The position numbers were made by a program, and so were the translations under genes. Shown in pieces: positions 10,601 to 18,816 of a stretch of 26,095 nt of DNA. Source of the DNA: Prasinococcaceae sp. CCMP 1430 (lineage: Eukaryota; Prasinodermophyta; Palmophyllophyceae; Prasinococcales; Prasinococcaceae); the NCBI GenBank assembly GCA_013416795.1, contig RQSC01000031.1, positions 254,091 through 280,185 on the forward strand, read 5' to 3'. Within the stretch, counting starts at the first letter, position 1. The number at the start of each line of letters is the position of its first letter. The notes under the pieces are model-generated. The model had not been told where the DNA came from and ran no database searches. It saw only the letters and a program-made list of their open reading frames with translations.

Positions 10601-13600
10601 CTGATGAGCTAACGATGGGGGATGTCCAGATTGTGCTGGACTGTCTGACGACGTCTGGCGAGTCGCCTGTGGCCGCAACGACAGTGGGGGCTGGCGCGGT
10701 GTCCTCTGCTGCCGCTGCCGCCGCAGCGACGGCGGTGTCCATTGAGGTGCCTTCGCAGATCAGCGAGGACGGAGGACCCGCGCCAAGGCCATTGTCTCCG
10801 AGCGGTAGCATCGTCGCTGATGACGCTGAGTCGGAGGCAGCTGCTTCTGACAGCGGCTTCGAGATTGTGGACGGCGAGGAGGCCGCAGCCACTGCAGCGG
10901 CAGCGCACGCGCCGCGGCCTGCGGGGCAGTCGCGCCTGGTGTCGCTGCAGAGTCAAGTGGGGTCCGATGAGAGCAGCACGCACCGGTATGGACGCCTGAA
11001 GATACCGGTGGGTGCGAAGAAAGGTACTGCGCCAGAGCACGGCTGGGAGGTCTGCCGTCTTGCATGCGACGTGCTGTCGCTGTGGCACAGGTTGCACGCT
11101 GCTCTCCGCACGCGCTCGGCGTCCCAAAGTGCCTCATCTGGCGGCAGCGCGGCCCACGTCACAGTCCCCATCGATCTACGCACCAAGGCAAAGGACTTTG
11201 TGGGTGGGCTCTTTTCGTCAGCGACTGCTGCGGGCGCCGCAGCTCTCGACGCAGCCTCGCGCGGACGCAATGCCACAGACGCTTCAAAGAGCTCTGGGCT
11301 CCCTCCCGACGACTCGCCGCATGCGGATGCGGTTGTCCTCACGGGCGGCGCGGGTGCGCCTCTGAACGCAACTGGCGAGGGTCTGGCGGGTGCAGTGCTG
11401 CGCATCGTTGTCCTCTGTGCTGTCGCCGGCCCTGTCGAAGGCGCGGCCGCCGCCGCGGTGCAGGCACTTTCCGAGGGCGCCGCCGCTCCTGTGCGCCCGC
11501 CGCGTGGTGCCGACGCCAAGGCCGTCCGCAGGAGAGCAGATAGGGTGCAGCTCACGGTTTCTGTGCTCGAGGAGGCGCAGCGTCGCGTACCAAGTGGGTC
11601 TGCGCGGCACCAGATGCTCGGGCTGGCTGTGGAACTGCTGAAAGATAACACGCGCAATCTCGTTCGTGATGCGATTCTGCTCGAACGCGGTGGGATGAAC
11701 GTCCGGAGCAGTGGTGCGAACGATGCTGGCGGCGACGCCAGCACCGAAGAACTCGACGCTCTTGAGGCTGAGCTCAAGCCGGCGTGGGCGCGGCGTGGGC
11801 TTGCATCAGAAGCGCGCACACTCCTGCAGCTCGCGAAGGTCAGGCGTGACGCTGCAGGCGAGGCGATGTCCGAGTGGGCGAGCGTCGGCCAACGCTCTCA
11901 GCGTGCATACGAGGCAATCGCCGGTGCTCGCTCGGAGGCGATTGCGGCCGTCTTGGCGGGCGATGCCGAGCGGCGTGCCGCCGCCGCTGCTGCGCGTGAC
12001 GAGGCTGTGAGCGACGGGGCGATCCGCTGGCGCGAGCTGCAGCGTGAGTTCTACCAGGAACGGGGCCCTTGGGCTGCGATCGCTGCGGCGTCCAGCCTGG
12101 ATCCAACCGCGTCGCCCTCCCGCAAAGCCAACCACGAAAGCGACGCCGACGAGGGGCGCTCCCACAGCTTTGAATGGAGAATGGACAAGGTGGAGGACTC
12201 CTCGCGCCGACGGCTGCGCCTCAAGCTCACCACTGCCCTCTCGGCGGCCGGCGGCCGTAAAGTGGCGTCGAGTGGATCGAGCAGCCCTTCGCCGGGCAGT
12301 CTGGACGCGCGCAACCCAGGGAGCGCAGCTGGCACGCCTTCGAAGCCCTCGGGTGAGGACCTCGTCTCGACGGGAAAGGAATTCGCCGCAAACTGCTCGC
12401 TTGTGACAGTGAAGCGCGTGATCCACGGACGGCTGCGCGTGGATGCTCGGTCCGGTGACCTGGTGTTCAGGCCCCATGCGGATGCAGCAGATGTGGCTCG
12501 CGCGCCGTGGAACAGGACGAGGCGTTGGGCGCTCCGTCGGCTCGCGGAGGTGCGCATGATGCGCTATCAGCTGCGACCGTGCGCGTTCGAGATCTCCCTC
12601 GACGACAGGCGCACGGCCTTCTTCGCTTTCGACACGCGCATCACCTGCCGCGCCGCAGCCGAACGCGTCGCCAAGGCCAGGCCAGGCGGGAGTATCACTG
12701 TCACGGATAGGCGTCGCGCGCGCGAGGAGGCCGAGCGTGCGTGCGCGCGCTGGCGTTCGCAGCAGATATCGACGTTCGACTACCTGATGGCACTGAACAC
12801 GCTTGCCGGGCGCACCTTCAACGACGCGCAGCAATATCCTGTGTTCCCATGGGTCATTGCCGATTACACCTCCGACGAGCTCGATCTCAAGGCTCCCTCG
12901 ACCTTCCGAGACCTCTCCAAGCCGGTCGGCGCGATCAACCCAGACCGTCGGGACTTCGTGTTGGAGCGCTACAACTCGTTCGAAGACCCCGAGGGCATCG
13001 TGCCCAAGTTCCACTACGGCTCGCACTACTCGAGTGCCGGCGCCGTGCTGTACTACATGATTCGCCTTCAGCCGTTCCACTGGCTGCACCGCGAGCTGCA
13101 GGGGGGCAAGCTCGACCACGCAGATAGGCTCTTCCACTCAGTTGGCGCAACGTGGGACAACGTGCTTACCAACTCGTCTGACGTGAAGGAGGTCATCCCC
13201 GAGTGGTACTACCAGCCAGAGATGTTCCGCAACCTTGGAGGGTACGACCTGGGCACACGCCAGGATGGCGCCGTGCTGGGCGACGTGCTGCTGCCGCCAT
13301 GGGCCCACGGCTCGCCAGAGGAGCTGGTGCGCCTCAACCGCGAGGCGCTCGAGTCCGACTACGTGAGTGCCCGTATTCATGAGTGGGTCGACCTCATCTT
13401 TGGATTCAAGCAGACCGGCAAGGCAGCCGAGGAGGCGTGCAATGTGTTCTACTACCTGACGTACGAGGGGGCGGTGGACGTCGACGCAATCGAGGACGAG
13501 CGCGAGAGGGAGTCGATACTCGCTCAGGTTCGCGAGTTTGGCCAGACTCCCGCGCAGCTTTTCAAGCGAGCTCACGCCGCGCGCAGCACCGAGCGAACGC

Positions 13601-14859
13601 TCAGGCGGCCGCTGCGTGACGCCCCGCAGATGCTGGAGCCTGCCGGCGCCGCCCTTCCCGCGAAAAACTCCCGCGTGGCCTGGGCTCTCTCAACCATCGT
13701 CCTGTCGCCCGATGGGCGCGTGCTGTCCGTCGACACTAACGCGAGGTACGCCATGCACCGGTGGATCACGCCGCAGACGCTCTCATCGGGGGCGTTCTCA
13801 TTCGCGGCGGGCGGGCAGGCAGCGGCGTACTCAGCTGGTGGCGCGCGCTGCGCCCTCGAGCCCGACCCGCAGCCGCCGCGCACTCTGCGTGGTGGCGGCG
13901 TGGCGTGGTCGAGCGCCAACGGTAGCGCGGGCGTCTCCGAAGCGCGCGCTGTGCAGAGCGCACCTGCGATGCACTTCGCCGCGCCGCCCAGCCTGCGCTT
14001 CGTACTGAGCGCGGGCCATTGGGACAACGCCATTTGTGCGGTGTCCGCCGAGAATGGCCGGCTGCTCCAGAGAGTCGTCGCGCACAAGGACGCCGTCACG
14101 AGCCTCGCTATGAGCTCGGATGGGTCGGTCGCTGTGAGCGGCTCTGCTGACACGACCGTCATGCTGTGGGACACGCTGCACGCCGCGCGCGACGCCGACA
14201 AGGACGCGCTGCCGCTCGCCTCAACCCCGCGAGCGGTCCTCCGCGGTCACAAGGACGCCGTCGTGGCGCTCGCCGTGGACGCGGACCTCGACTTGGTGGC
14301 CTCGGGCGGCGCGGACGGCTGCTGCATCCTGCACGCGCTGCATTCGGGGCAGTACCTGCGCGCGTTGCACCCCGACACGGGCTTGAGCGCGGGCCCCGCT
14401 GCGCTGGTGGCCATCGCGGGAGGAGTGGTGCCGTGCGTTGTGGTGTACACCGCCAACGACCTGAGCGTGCGGAGCTACACGATCAACGGCCGCGCGCTCG
14501 CGCGCGGCGACGCGCGCGAGCGCCTGCACGCGCTGGCGGTGGCGCCCGAAGGGGACGTGTGCGTGGTCGGTGGCGACCGCGGCGTGGTGTGCGTGCGCCG
14601 CACGCACGACCTGGTGACCACGCGCACGCTCAAGCCTCCGCAAGCGAGCGCGGGCGTGATCACCGCGCTGCACGTCTCCAGGGAGGAGGCCGTGCTGGCG
14701 GGCACTGCCGGCGGGGCGCTGTGCGCGCTGGCGCTCGGTGTTCGCGCGAGCAAGCAAGCACGCGGCGGCGGAGAGGACGGCACCGCACCCTCGGCCGCAC
14801 ACCGCGCCGTTGCGGCGACCGGACTGCCTGGCCAGGACCTCCTCAGGGACCTCCTCTGA
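4636..14859 (+). CDS. BEACH/WD40 scaffold protein, neurobeachin/LRBA-like (5' partial)
   Basis: Very large cytosolic scaffold of the BEACH family, which acts in vesicle traffic and membrane dynamics. The frame is open from the N at 4633 to TGA at 14857, about 3,400 codons with no intron. Regions: Ala-rich start; alpha-helical solenoid (about 4900-7900); concanavalin-like domain (about 7942-8665) with GYAFATWLRL and GNWHHVVVTH; second solenoid with low-complexity linkers (about 8700-12150); PH-BEACH (about 12376-12640; CSLVTVKRVIHGRLRV); BEACH (about 12750-13590) with NPDRRDFVLERY, FHYGSHYSSAGAVLYYMIRL, PFHWLH, IPEWYYQPEMF, WVDLIFGFKQTG and NVFYYLTYEGAVD; then WD40 repeats to the end (for example HKDAVTSLAMSSDG, SGSADTTVMLWD). 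The order ConA-solenoid-PH-BEACH-WD40 is that of neurobeachin, LRBA and plant SPIRRIG. It belongs to that broad class; the exact orthologue is not resolved. The first in-frame ATG is at about 5053, so the start is unknown. Confidence 0.92.
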   Translation, partial: AAAAAAADFAFGLTAAGAARTAAFRGGAPLLARAPLAGALLARVAAAVAAAAAAAAAVARGVFCFAAAERCKLTAAAAAAGDADGRPEDADAALRDAAALVRAIGAAARSPHCRERLARRNVLLPIGVLTRRGLRSVKGMGRARGSRGDYGADVALVRSCALAAEQFALAAAGIAGVGADGGAIPAYDAERCADCIVEAGACGTFVEALRAARAAGARAGALLLQRDALRAVDALLRCARLRSATATAGAEAVLLEGLGWTNAAAAAPAALGSAGAAGEMGDAIGALSTGATSLAPPAPSDDLYALLDVQLATVGALSARPDALVGAAGVAKLAEALQWVAWSFGERLACGKKRAGAQSEQNSGGEVMAAPASSPASQSESPRTAGGSRTHAGTMASSRSPLARMREAISGLIGQHGGSSGGTSGASGRVASVAAAPRVVSAAIKAVSLPLWPCMGRPAAFQGLLEEGSVALQREVVMLLREAMRDTATGGATRAALRALGAWGTLLGHTCYAFGVPGGETQTEVADPRAGSAGAHADGPGTLTLPDVVALRQDVMHLLVLACTDSDDVEHEVGALLGSVVGGDNAVELPLELRAELSATLREVVDSAADNTAVTLIGEERMLPAFAEAIDSTRAMSASMYGMPSRTSQRRQWAGSGTGDDPARIAESIVADIIDTVAEGGNPSLQGQSAGSDAVADEDEARTDELRLQLQRSVILALRAVLAAAGRCGCNGFAAAAGSPQLSAALTQCASEPSSAAFVLPLLCDLLTAPSQSDAELPAREALLRQTLELLPRAQHHARDSTGGCRHLLELLYLVRSALLANRALLQPLVCAVDGYVPVVSVLNEEYGSSSMERDHADVGSDEMPILRSEGLASAVSTAVLSTLVAALRESEDSKAAFARLVGYDTLESAVLRCHGGRPTRTLLRGLLALACDDIGAGDFNIALAAGQGASAPLGAASGTTAASGGTSGGRTSAPMVVANDAALCVLLRVARRAPDGLQGEALAAVSALLQDSTTNRLAAERAELGTLLLEWLPEAREDSMDAGPSIRSRVSTLLCAAASGSFSARDARRAVAMLRPADDPPPHALVLIESLTAMAERSKVPSAYFDMNGKRSGLQLSSGMRWPSSKGYAFATWLRLNEPAAGAAVMDMLRTPGKTTAAYIPMSPSDADVGLDERGFFSFAAGEGSGVVATLIRGGDIMVRTSGRKDDGAIFSTGIGPGNWHHVVVTHAASRGPLASPAVCKVYVDGTLVASTQLRFPKTPPGDGGLSAGGIACGGAGGVVWKHAEAAKAQSRASAPQGDSGVPPPWMGATPLGGQLGSVYLFHDALSDLQVKALHLMGSSYRHTFLPTECGVAPVSLESVKAALEGKDSLANRLAACFVATAADASGSACVNTAVDATSCEAGSAHGARVMPGTQLRSTRGLRDAMHAIGGASVFTPLLTCTPKALASRDSRAMATSVHSATVRLIASMLDGAAGSRSAFNASDGTGVISHLLSRLPHELLTADLLRATQALERCCMGATQLRVDVVRRLVLNYELWWQAPDETRLPQLELSTSTTADMFAAAGGCGALIDAAAGGSGRRSTSARDAGVIAAQDGGGVRNLEDTDAQWHRDAQARKAVVSALTTVLAGDLAPPKGLNEKDAAQARMPSREDVCACLAIALDSGGASRPAPPSDLASGALCAIAAALLRPNRGLREVVLGCVGGYGGAALAGAMMRPRSVAHEPSLPDETAAADGRGDVGPVALAGLAFLVAIVQAVSDEIDIASTAGTSVPSWVHQAIKGPTQRLSAGVNVGAREFISEATAVLMSNGPLHASALMAVTSALAPIQKQTAAVEAVLSLASKCTDVGARAAAIDAVASWQLGETLARSKSWQELLLPTVICAASADSADRCSALNLFAAAHAQAIAHVRGGWRVVERSVSCIHAAAARGECDGYSLCHEMLAPVLRAAARTLTRALHDVGSADESSRASLDSLQVEDALHNAVCVVALADELTMGDVQIVLDCLTTSGESPVAATTVGAGAVSSAAAAAAATAVSIEVPSQISEDGGPAPRPLSPSGSIVADDAESEAAASDSGFEIVDGEEAAATAAAAHAPRPAGQSRLVSLQSQVGSDESSTHRYGRLKIPVGAKKGTAPEHGWEVCRLACDVLSLWHRLHAALRTRSASQSASSGGSAAHVTVPIDLRTKAKDFVGGLFSSATAAGAAALDAASRGRNATDASKSSGLPPDDSPHADAVVLTGGAGAPLNATGEGLAGAVLRIVVLCAVAGPVEGAAAAAVQALSEGAAAPVRPPRGADAKAVRRRADRVQLTVSVLEEAQRRVPSGSARHQMLGLAVELLKDNTRNLVRDAILLERGGMNVRSSGANDAGGDASTEELDALEAELKPAWARRGLASEARTLLQLAKVRRDAAGEAMSEWASVGQRSQRAYEAIAGARSEAIAAVLAGDAERRAAAAAARDEAVSDGAIRWRELQREFYQERGPWAAIAAASSLDPTASPSRKANHESDADEGRSHSFEWRMDKVEDSSRRRLRLKLTTALSAAGGRKVASSGSSSPSPGSLDARNPGSAAGTPSKPSGEDLVSTGKEFAANCSLVTVKRVIHGRLRVDARSGDLVFRPHADAADVARAPWNRTRRWALRRLAEVRMMRYQLRPCAFEISLDDRRTAFFAFDTRITCRAAAERVAKARPGGSITVTDRRRAREEAERACARWRSQQISTFDYLMALNTLAGRTFNDAQQYPVFPWVIADYTSDELDLKAPSTFRDLSKPVGAINPDRRDFVLERYNSFEDPEGIVPKFHYGSHYSSAGAVLYYMIRLQPFHWLHRELQGGKLDHADRLFHSVGATWDNVLTNSSDVKEVIPEWYYQPEMFRNLGGYDLGTRQDGAVLGDVLLPPWAHGSPEELVRLNREALESDYVSARIHEWVDLIFGFKQTGKAAEEACNVFYYLTYEGAVDVDAIEDERERESILAQVREFGQTPAQLFKRAHAARSTERTLRRPLRDAPQMLEPAGAALPAKNSRVAWALSTIVLSPDGRVLSVDTNARYAMHRWITPQTLSSGAFSFAAGGQAAAYSAGGARCALEPDPQPPRTLRGGGVAWSSANGSAGVSEARAVQSAPAMHFAAPPSLRFVLSAGHWDNAICAVSAENGRLLQRVVAHKDAVTSLAMSSDGSVAVSGSADTTVMLWDTLHAARDADKDALPLASTPRAVLRGHKDAVVALAVDADLDLVASGGADGCCILHALHSGQYLRALHPDTGLSAGPAALVAIAGGVVPCVVVYTANDLSVRSYTINGRALARGDARERLHALAVAPEGDVCVVGGDRGVVCVRRTHDLVTTRTLKPPQASAGVITALHVSREEAVLAGTAGGALCALALGVRASKQARGGGEDGTAPSAAHRAVAATGLPGQDLLRDLL

Positions 14860-14905
14860 CGCGGCGCGCGGAGACGTGCGCCCTGGGCGCTGCTGCTCCT
14901 GCCGC

Positions 14906-14910
14906 TGTAA
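14906..14910 (+). terminator. Putative TGTAA polyadenylation signal (BEACH gene)
   Basis: TGTAA followed by A, 46 nt after the BEACH stop codon. TGTAA is the known polyadenylation signal of green algae; the same motif follows three other genes here. Confidence 0.4.
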
Positions 14911-14992
14911 ACATATGTGTGGGATATGTGTGTACACGGCACTCCTCGAGCGCGCGCGCCCCGCGGTCGCGCGTGCGCGCTGCAGCCGCGCC

Positions 14993-15527
14993 TCACTCGC
15001 TAACGAATTCCTTGAGCGTCGCTCGCAGCACCTTCTCGGCGGCCTTGAGGCCCGGCGGCATCAGCCTCAGCTGAGGCGCCATGACCTCCTCGCCGCCGCG
15101 AAAGAGGCGAAACGCGGGCACCTCGCGCACGGTGAGCTCGGTGCACAGCGCGCGGAAGTCGTCGTTGTCGTCCGCGTTGATCTGCGCGCGGCAATGAGCG
15201 AAGGCGGGCGCGCGCGAAAGGGGCGAGGCGCGCGGCGCGTCCCGCGTCAGGGCGATTGACAGTGAAGGGCAGCACGGGGCACTGAGGCGGGTGGGTGCGC
15301 GCGAGCCGCAGCCCGCGCCCGTCACGCACCTTCGCGAAGAGTACGCCCGCGTTCGCCTCGGCGAAGAGCTCGAACGTCGGTCCGAACATCTTGCAAGGCC
15401 CGCACGACCTCGTGCAGCACATGAGCACCACTAGCCGGCCGGGGTTGCCCTCGCCAGCGAGCACCTCGCGAAGCGCGGCGATGTCCGGCGGGAGGCGCAC
15501 GAGCGGCGGCGGCCCGCCGTCGCCGCC
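14993..15527 (-). CDS. Thioredoxin-like protein (2 exons seen, 5' uncertain)
   Basis: Small redox protein, likely a dithiol-disulfide reductase. Exons on the minus strand: 15527-15330 and 15181-14993, about 128 residues, with a 148 bp intron (GTGCGTG donor, GCGCAG acceptor, phase 0). The first exon has a hydrophobic strand RLVVLMCC followed by the active-site CGPC in TRSCGPCKMFGP; the usual Trp before CGPC is Ser. The second exon reads INADDNDDF, then EVPAFRLFRGGEEV, which has the cis-Pro loop (VPAF) and the following strand, and ends KEFVSE. That is a whole thioredoxin fold of normal length. No ATG is present: the frame is closed by TAG at 15530-15528, which itself makes a good acceptor (CACCCTAG), so an upstream first exon, possibly with a targeting peptide, is likely. 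It faces the DnaJ gene head to head. Confidence 0.75.
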
Positions 15528-15761
15528 CTAGGGTGCGTGCCGGCGCGCCGATCGGCGCGGCAGCGCGCAGCGGTGCGCGGTGCGGCGCCCGGACGCGCGC
15601 GAGAGAGAGCGAGTGGGCGTGCGGCGCTGCCACTTCGCACGCACGCGAGCGTGCTCGAGCGCGAGCGCTGGTGCGAGCGCCCCGCGGAGATCTGGGTTCC
15701 ATGCGTACCCCCTGTCTGCGCCGCGCTCGGCGACGCGCGCTGACAGCGATCGCGCTCACAG
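15528..15761. other. Divergent 5' region between thioredoxin-like and DnaJ genes
   Basis: GC-rich stretch (234 bp) between the first supported exons of two head-to-head genes. Both genes lack a visible start codon, so first exons and a shared promoter must lie in or beyond this stretch. No TATA-like element was recognised. Confidence 0.4.
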
Positions 15762-16740
15762 GAAGGACTACTATTCCACGCTGGGAGTGTCGCGCGGCGC
15801 GTCGGACGCGCAGATCAAGCGCGCGTACCGCAAACTCGCGATGGAGCTCCACCCCGACAAGAATCCCGGCGACGAGAAGGCGGCCAACAAGTTCGCAGAT
15901 GTGAACCACGCGTACGAGGTGCTCAGCGACGGCGAGAAGCGCAAGGTGTACGACCGCCACGGTGAGGAGGGCCTCAAGCAGCACGATCAGCGGCAGCAGC
16001 AGCAGGGTGCCAACCCTTTCGGCGGCGACATCTTCTCGCAGTTCTTCGGCGGTGGCTTCGGCCAGCAGCGCGAGCCTGAGACGCCCAAGGGCGGCACGGT
16101 TGTGATCGACGTGCCGGTGACGCTCGAGGAGCTCTACCTGGGCGGCACCCGCTCGATCACGCGTGACAAGAACATCATCGTGCCCGCGCGCGGCACGCGC
16201 CAGTGCAACTGCCAGATGCGCATGGTCACCAAGCAGGTCGGGCCGGGCATGTTCCAGCAGTTCCAGAAGAAAGAGTGCGATGAGTGCCCCAACGTCAAGA
16301 TGCAGCGGGAGCAGGTGACGCTCACGCTCGAGGTCGAGCCCGGCACTCGCGACGGCCACAAGTTGCTCTTTTTCGAGGAGGGCGAGCCCATGGTCGACGG
16401 CGACCCGGGCGACCTCGAGGTGCGAGTGCTCACCGCGCCGCACCGGCGCTTCTCCCGCGACAAGTCCAAGCAGGAGGATCTGCACCACACCGCCAAGATC
16501 TCGCTGCTCGATGCGCTCACGGGCTTCGAGCTCGAGCTGGCCCACCTCGACGGCCACAAGGTAGCCATTGGCGCCACCGACGTCACGCGCCCCTTCCAGG
16601 TGCGCACGTTCAAGGGAAAGGGCATGCCGCTGTTCGAGAGCTACAACAATCACGGCGACCTGCACGTTACGTACGAGGTGGACTTCCCGAAGACGCTCAC
16701 CGCGCAACAGAAGGAGCAGCTCAGACAATTGCTCAAGTGA
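15762..16740 (+). CDS. DNAJB11: ERdj3/DNAJB11-like DnaJ co-chaperone (5' exon not found)
   Basis: Type II J-protein that delivers unfolded clients to BiP in the ER lumen. The J domain starts at KDYYSTLGVSRGASD with the HPD motif at 15850-15858 (LHPDKNPGD) and ends at KVYDRHGEEGL. A short Gly/Phe/Gln linker (FGGDIFSQFFGGG) follows, then the substrate-binding domains. ERdj3-specific cysteines are present: CNC near 16204 and CDEC in KKECDECPNVKM, around VGPGMFQQF, closely matching the family. It ends at DFPKTLTAQQKEQLRQLLK, as in ERdj3 just before the C-terminal tail. The exon starts after an acceptor (CTCACAG at 15755-15761), so the signal peptide must be on an upstream exon; upstream in-frame codons do not make a hydrophobic segment. 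The first exon was not found. Confidence 0.9.
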
Positions 16741-16841
16741 GCGCGGAGCTCAGCTGCGCGAGCCCGGTGCCGCGGGGGCTCCAGGACGCCAGCAGACGCG
16801 GGCGGGCACGCACGCATTGGTGCGCGCGCGCACGCGCGTCG

Positions 16842-16846
16842 TGTAA
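16842..16846 (+). terminator. Putative TGTAA polyadenylation signal (DnaJ gene)
   Basis: TGTAA followed by AA, about 100 nt after the DnaJ stop codon, in the 193 bp convergent spacer. Confidence 0.35.
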
Positions 16847-16900
16847 AACACTGTTCACCTACGGCACACGCGCGCTGCCGCGACCACGTACAAGCACATA

Positions 16901-16905
16901 TTACA
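16901..16905 (-). terminator. Putative TGTAA polyadenylation signal (minus strand)
   Basis: Minus-strand TGTAA 28 nt after the stop codon of the gene at 16934-17812. Confidence 0.4.
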
Positions 16906-16933
16906 ACAGACCGGCCGGGGCGCAGACGCGCCT

Positions 16934-17812
16934 TCAGATGAGCCCGGCGTCAGCGAACGCCGCGTCGGGCTGGCGATCGTGCACGCCAGCGATGCACATC
17001 CGCGCCTCTCGCTGCGCGGCGCCACCAGAGCGCCACGCGCGTGCGTCGGCGTGGTGCGAGGTGGCCAGTCGCTGCGCCCAGCCAGCACGGGCGCCACCTG
17101 GGGAACGGCCGTAGCGCGACACCGTCAGCGTCACGTTGGGCGCACCCGGATCGAGCTTGATGCCGCCCTGCTCGCACCCCCACAACTCGCTCCAGTGCGG
17201 CCTGCCATCATTCGGCACGCCCACCATCCTCTCGCCGATCACGCTCGCGTCAGACAGGTGCGCGCGCGCCCGAGGAAGCTGCTCGGCCGTCGCATGGTCC
17301 CGCAACACGGCGGTCGCGGCTGAGGCGACGTCCGCCCCCTCGAGGACCATCACTTCGAAGGCGTCGACCAGGGCGTTCGGGTCGAGAGCCGCGAGTCGCA
17401 TCCGCTCAAACTTGTCAGGCGCGCGCAGCGCAGGTGAGCTTGCGCCCTTGCCCCCGTGCTCGATGGCGCGCAGCGTGGTGGATGGGAGTTTCGAACGTCG
17501 AGAGGCGGCACGAGCGCCGGCGCGTGCGCGCTCGTGCGCCCTCCTCACCGCGAGCTCGTCACCCAGCGCAGCGACGTCCTCCGGCCTCCCATCGAGGCTG
17601 CGAAGCAAGGCGCCATTCAGGCCACCGTCGACGCCCGCTGCGCGCATGTGCTCGTCGAGAAGCAAGGCATAGTCCGCACCGAAGGCCGCCTCCAAGTTTC
17701 GCTCGAGACGTTTGAGGGCTCGCGCTGCTGTGCTACGCTCGTGGGCACGCGGCCTGCGCTCGCCCCCGTGGTGGGCGACGGCAGCTGACGGCGATGGCGA
17801 CGAAGGAGCCAT
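16934..17812 (-). CDS. Uncharacterised protein, about 292 residues
   Basis: One open exon on the minus strand from ATG at 17812 (MAPSSPSPSAAV) to TGA at 16936. I do not recognise the family. The N-terminus is Ser/Pro/Arg-rich with an alpha-helical stretch ALKRLERNLEAAFGADYALL. The middle is Ala/Arg-rich and helical (DKFERMRLAALDPNALVDAF, EVMVLEGADVASAATAVL). The C-terminal third looks more globular: HLSDASVIGERMVGVPNDG, then HWSELWGCEQGGIKLDPG and NVTLTVSRYG. No signal peptide or membrane segment is visible. GC-rich third positions and the TGTAA motif 28 nt past the stop support a real gene. The frame is open 26 codons further upstream but without an earlier ATG. It is convergent with the DnaJ gene. 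Confidence 0.6.
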   Translation of the reverse strand: MAPSSPSPSAAVAHHGGERRPRAHERSTAARALKRLERNLEAAFGADYALLLDEHMRAAGVDGGLNGALLRSLDGRPEDVAALGDELAVRRAHERARAGARAASRRSKLPSTTLRAIEHGGKGASSPALRAPDKFERMRLAALDPNALVDAFEVMVLEGADVASAATAVLRDHATAEQLPRARAHLSDASVIGERMVGVPNDGRPHWSELWGCEQGGIKLDPGAPNVTLTVSRYGRSPGGARAGWAQRLATSHHADARAWRSGGAAQREARMCIAGVHDRQPDAAFADAGLI

Positions 17813-18082
17813 TGCCAACGCCGACGCCGGCCGCGCGCCGCGGTGCTTGGATCGAACCCATGCGTAGTATCTGCTGCGCGAGAAGTCCACCCCGAGCGTG
17901 TCTGCTGCGTAGGGGCTGCGCCGAGCGCGTTGCGCGGCGACGCGCGCGGCGCACCGCTCGGAGGACGAAAGGGGGGGGGGAGGCGAGGGGGCGCGCGCGA
18001 TGTTAGGGTTGGAAATAGGGTTTAATTATGGCATCATATGGCATTTTGCGACGGGAACGGCGGGTACTCAGTGTCTAGCTAG
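17813..18082. other. Intergenic spacer
   Basis: Holds a G10 run (17971-17980), two telomere-like TTAGGG/TAGGGTTT fragments (about 18003-18022) and an AT-richer patch (18022-18048). It ends with the palindrome CTAGCTAG (18075-18082), right where the broken reading frame begins. No gene was seen. Confidence 0.5.
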
Positions 18083-18707
18083 ACGTGGCAGCAAGAATAC
18101 GCGGTGAGGCTCCGCGTCAAGCCGGGCACTTCTTGGATGCTGTGTACGGCTGGGATGAATCCCGGCTCGCACACAGCATGAAGAAACGCGGCAATGCCAA
18201 ACCATGATGCAGACCTTACCGCTCTGAACATGCTCGCGCGCAGCGACGAGGTGCGCGGCTTCCAGATGCCCCTCTCGCACATCCTGTGCATGGACTTGCC
18301 CGTCACTATTGGCCCCGACAAAGCGGAGATGCTGGGGTGTATGTCGCTGGTGAGCAAGGAGAACACGGTGGGCACGTATGAGCTGCTTGGCGCACCGCGC
18401 GAGGAGGTTCCATCTCATAGCGAAGCGCACGACGATGCAGTTCACTGGGAAGAGAGGCCGGCCGCTCTTGCTGTGCTTAGACCAGCAAAGCCTAATGCGC
18501 CACTTCGACATCGATTTTTCTCGATGCATGGAACGCCACGGGCGCGTACCTCCTACCGACTGCGTGTTGCTGACTGCGTTCGTGACCAACAAGAACCATG
18601 ACGACGCTTTGATGACCTGGGATGAGGTCATCAAAGGCACGGCTTCGCCGCCGCTCATCTTCGCAAATCGCACGTTGCACACGCGCCCGTCGCCGCTCGC
18701 CGCGTAG
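18083..18707 (+). pseudogene. Broken reading frame of unknown family
   Basis: Coding-like sequence with high third-position GC, broken twice. A first segment (18083-18178; VRLRVKPGTSWMLCTAGMNP) ends at an in-frame TGA at 18179-18181. The same frame goes on from ATG 18194 (MPNHDADLTALNMLARSDEV, QMPLSHILCMDLPVTIGPDK) to about 18408. There a one-base shift at the GAGGAGG run is needed to go on in the +1 frame (FHLIAKRTTMQFTGKRGRPL, MRHFDIDFSRCMERHGRV, NHDDALMTWDEVIKG) to TAG at 18705. I do not recognise the family. Either a decayed gene or sequencing indels; the right-hand part alone could be a short gene. It starts at the palindrome CTAGCTAG. Confidence 0.5.
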
Positions 18708-18816
18708 CGGCGGCTCGGCAACAAAACCATCAAAGCGGTGCGCGTCCGCGCGACCGCGAGGAGCCTTCCGATTTTCCGGCCGCCCGGCTTCCGCGCCGCG
18801 CCGCCGTCAACAGCCC

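Noticed and set aside
18003-18022. Telomere-like TTAGGG/TAGGGTTT fragments
   Set aside because: Only two imperfect units; not a telomere or a clear interstitial array.
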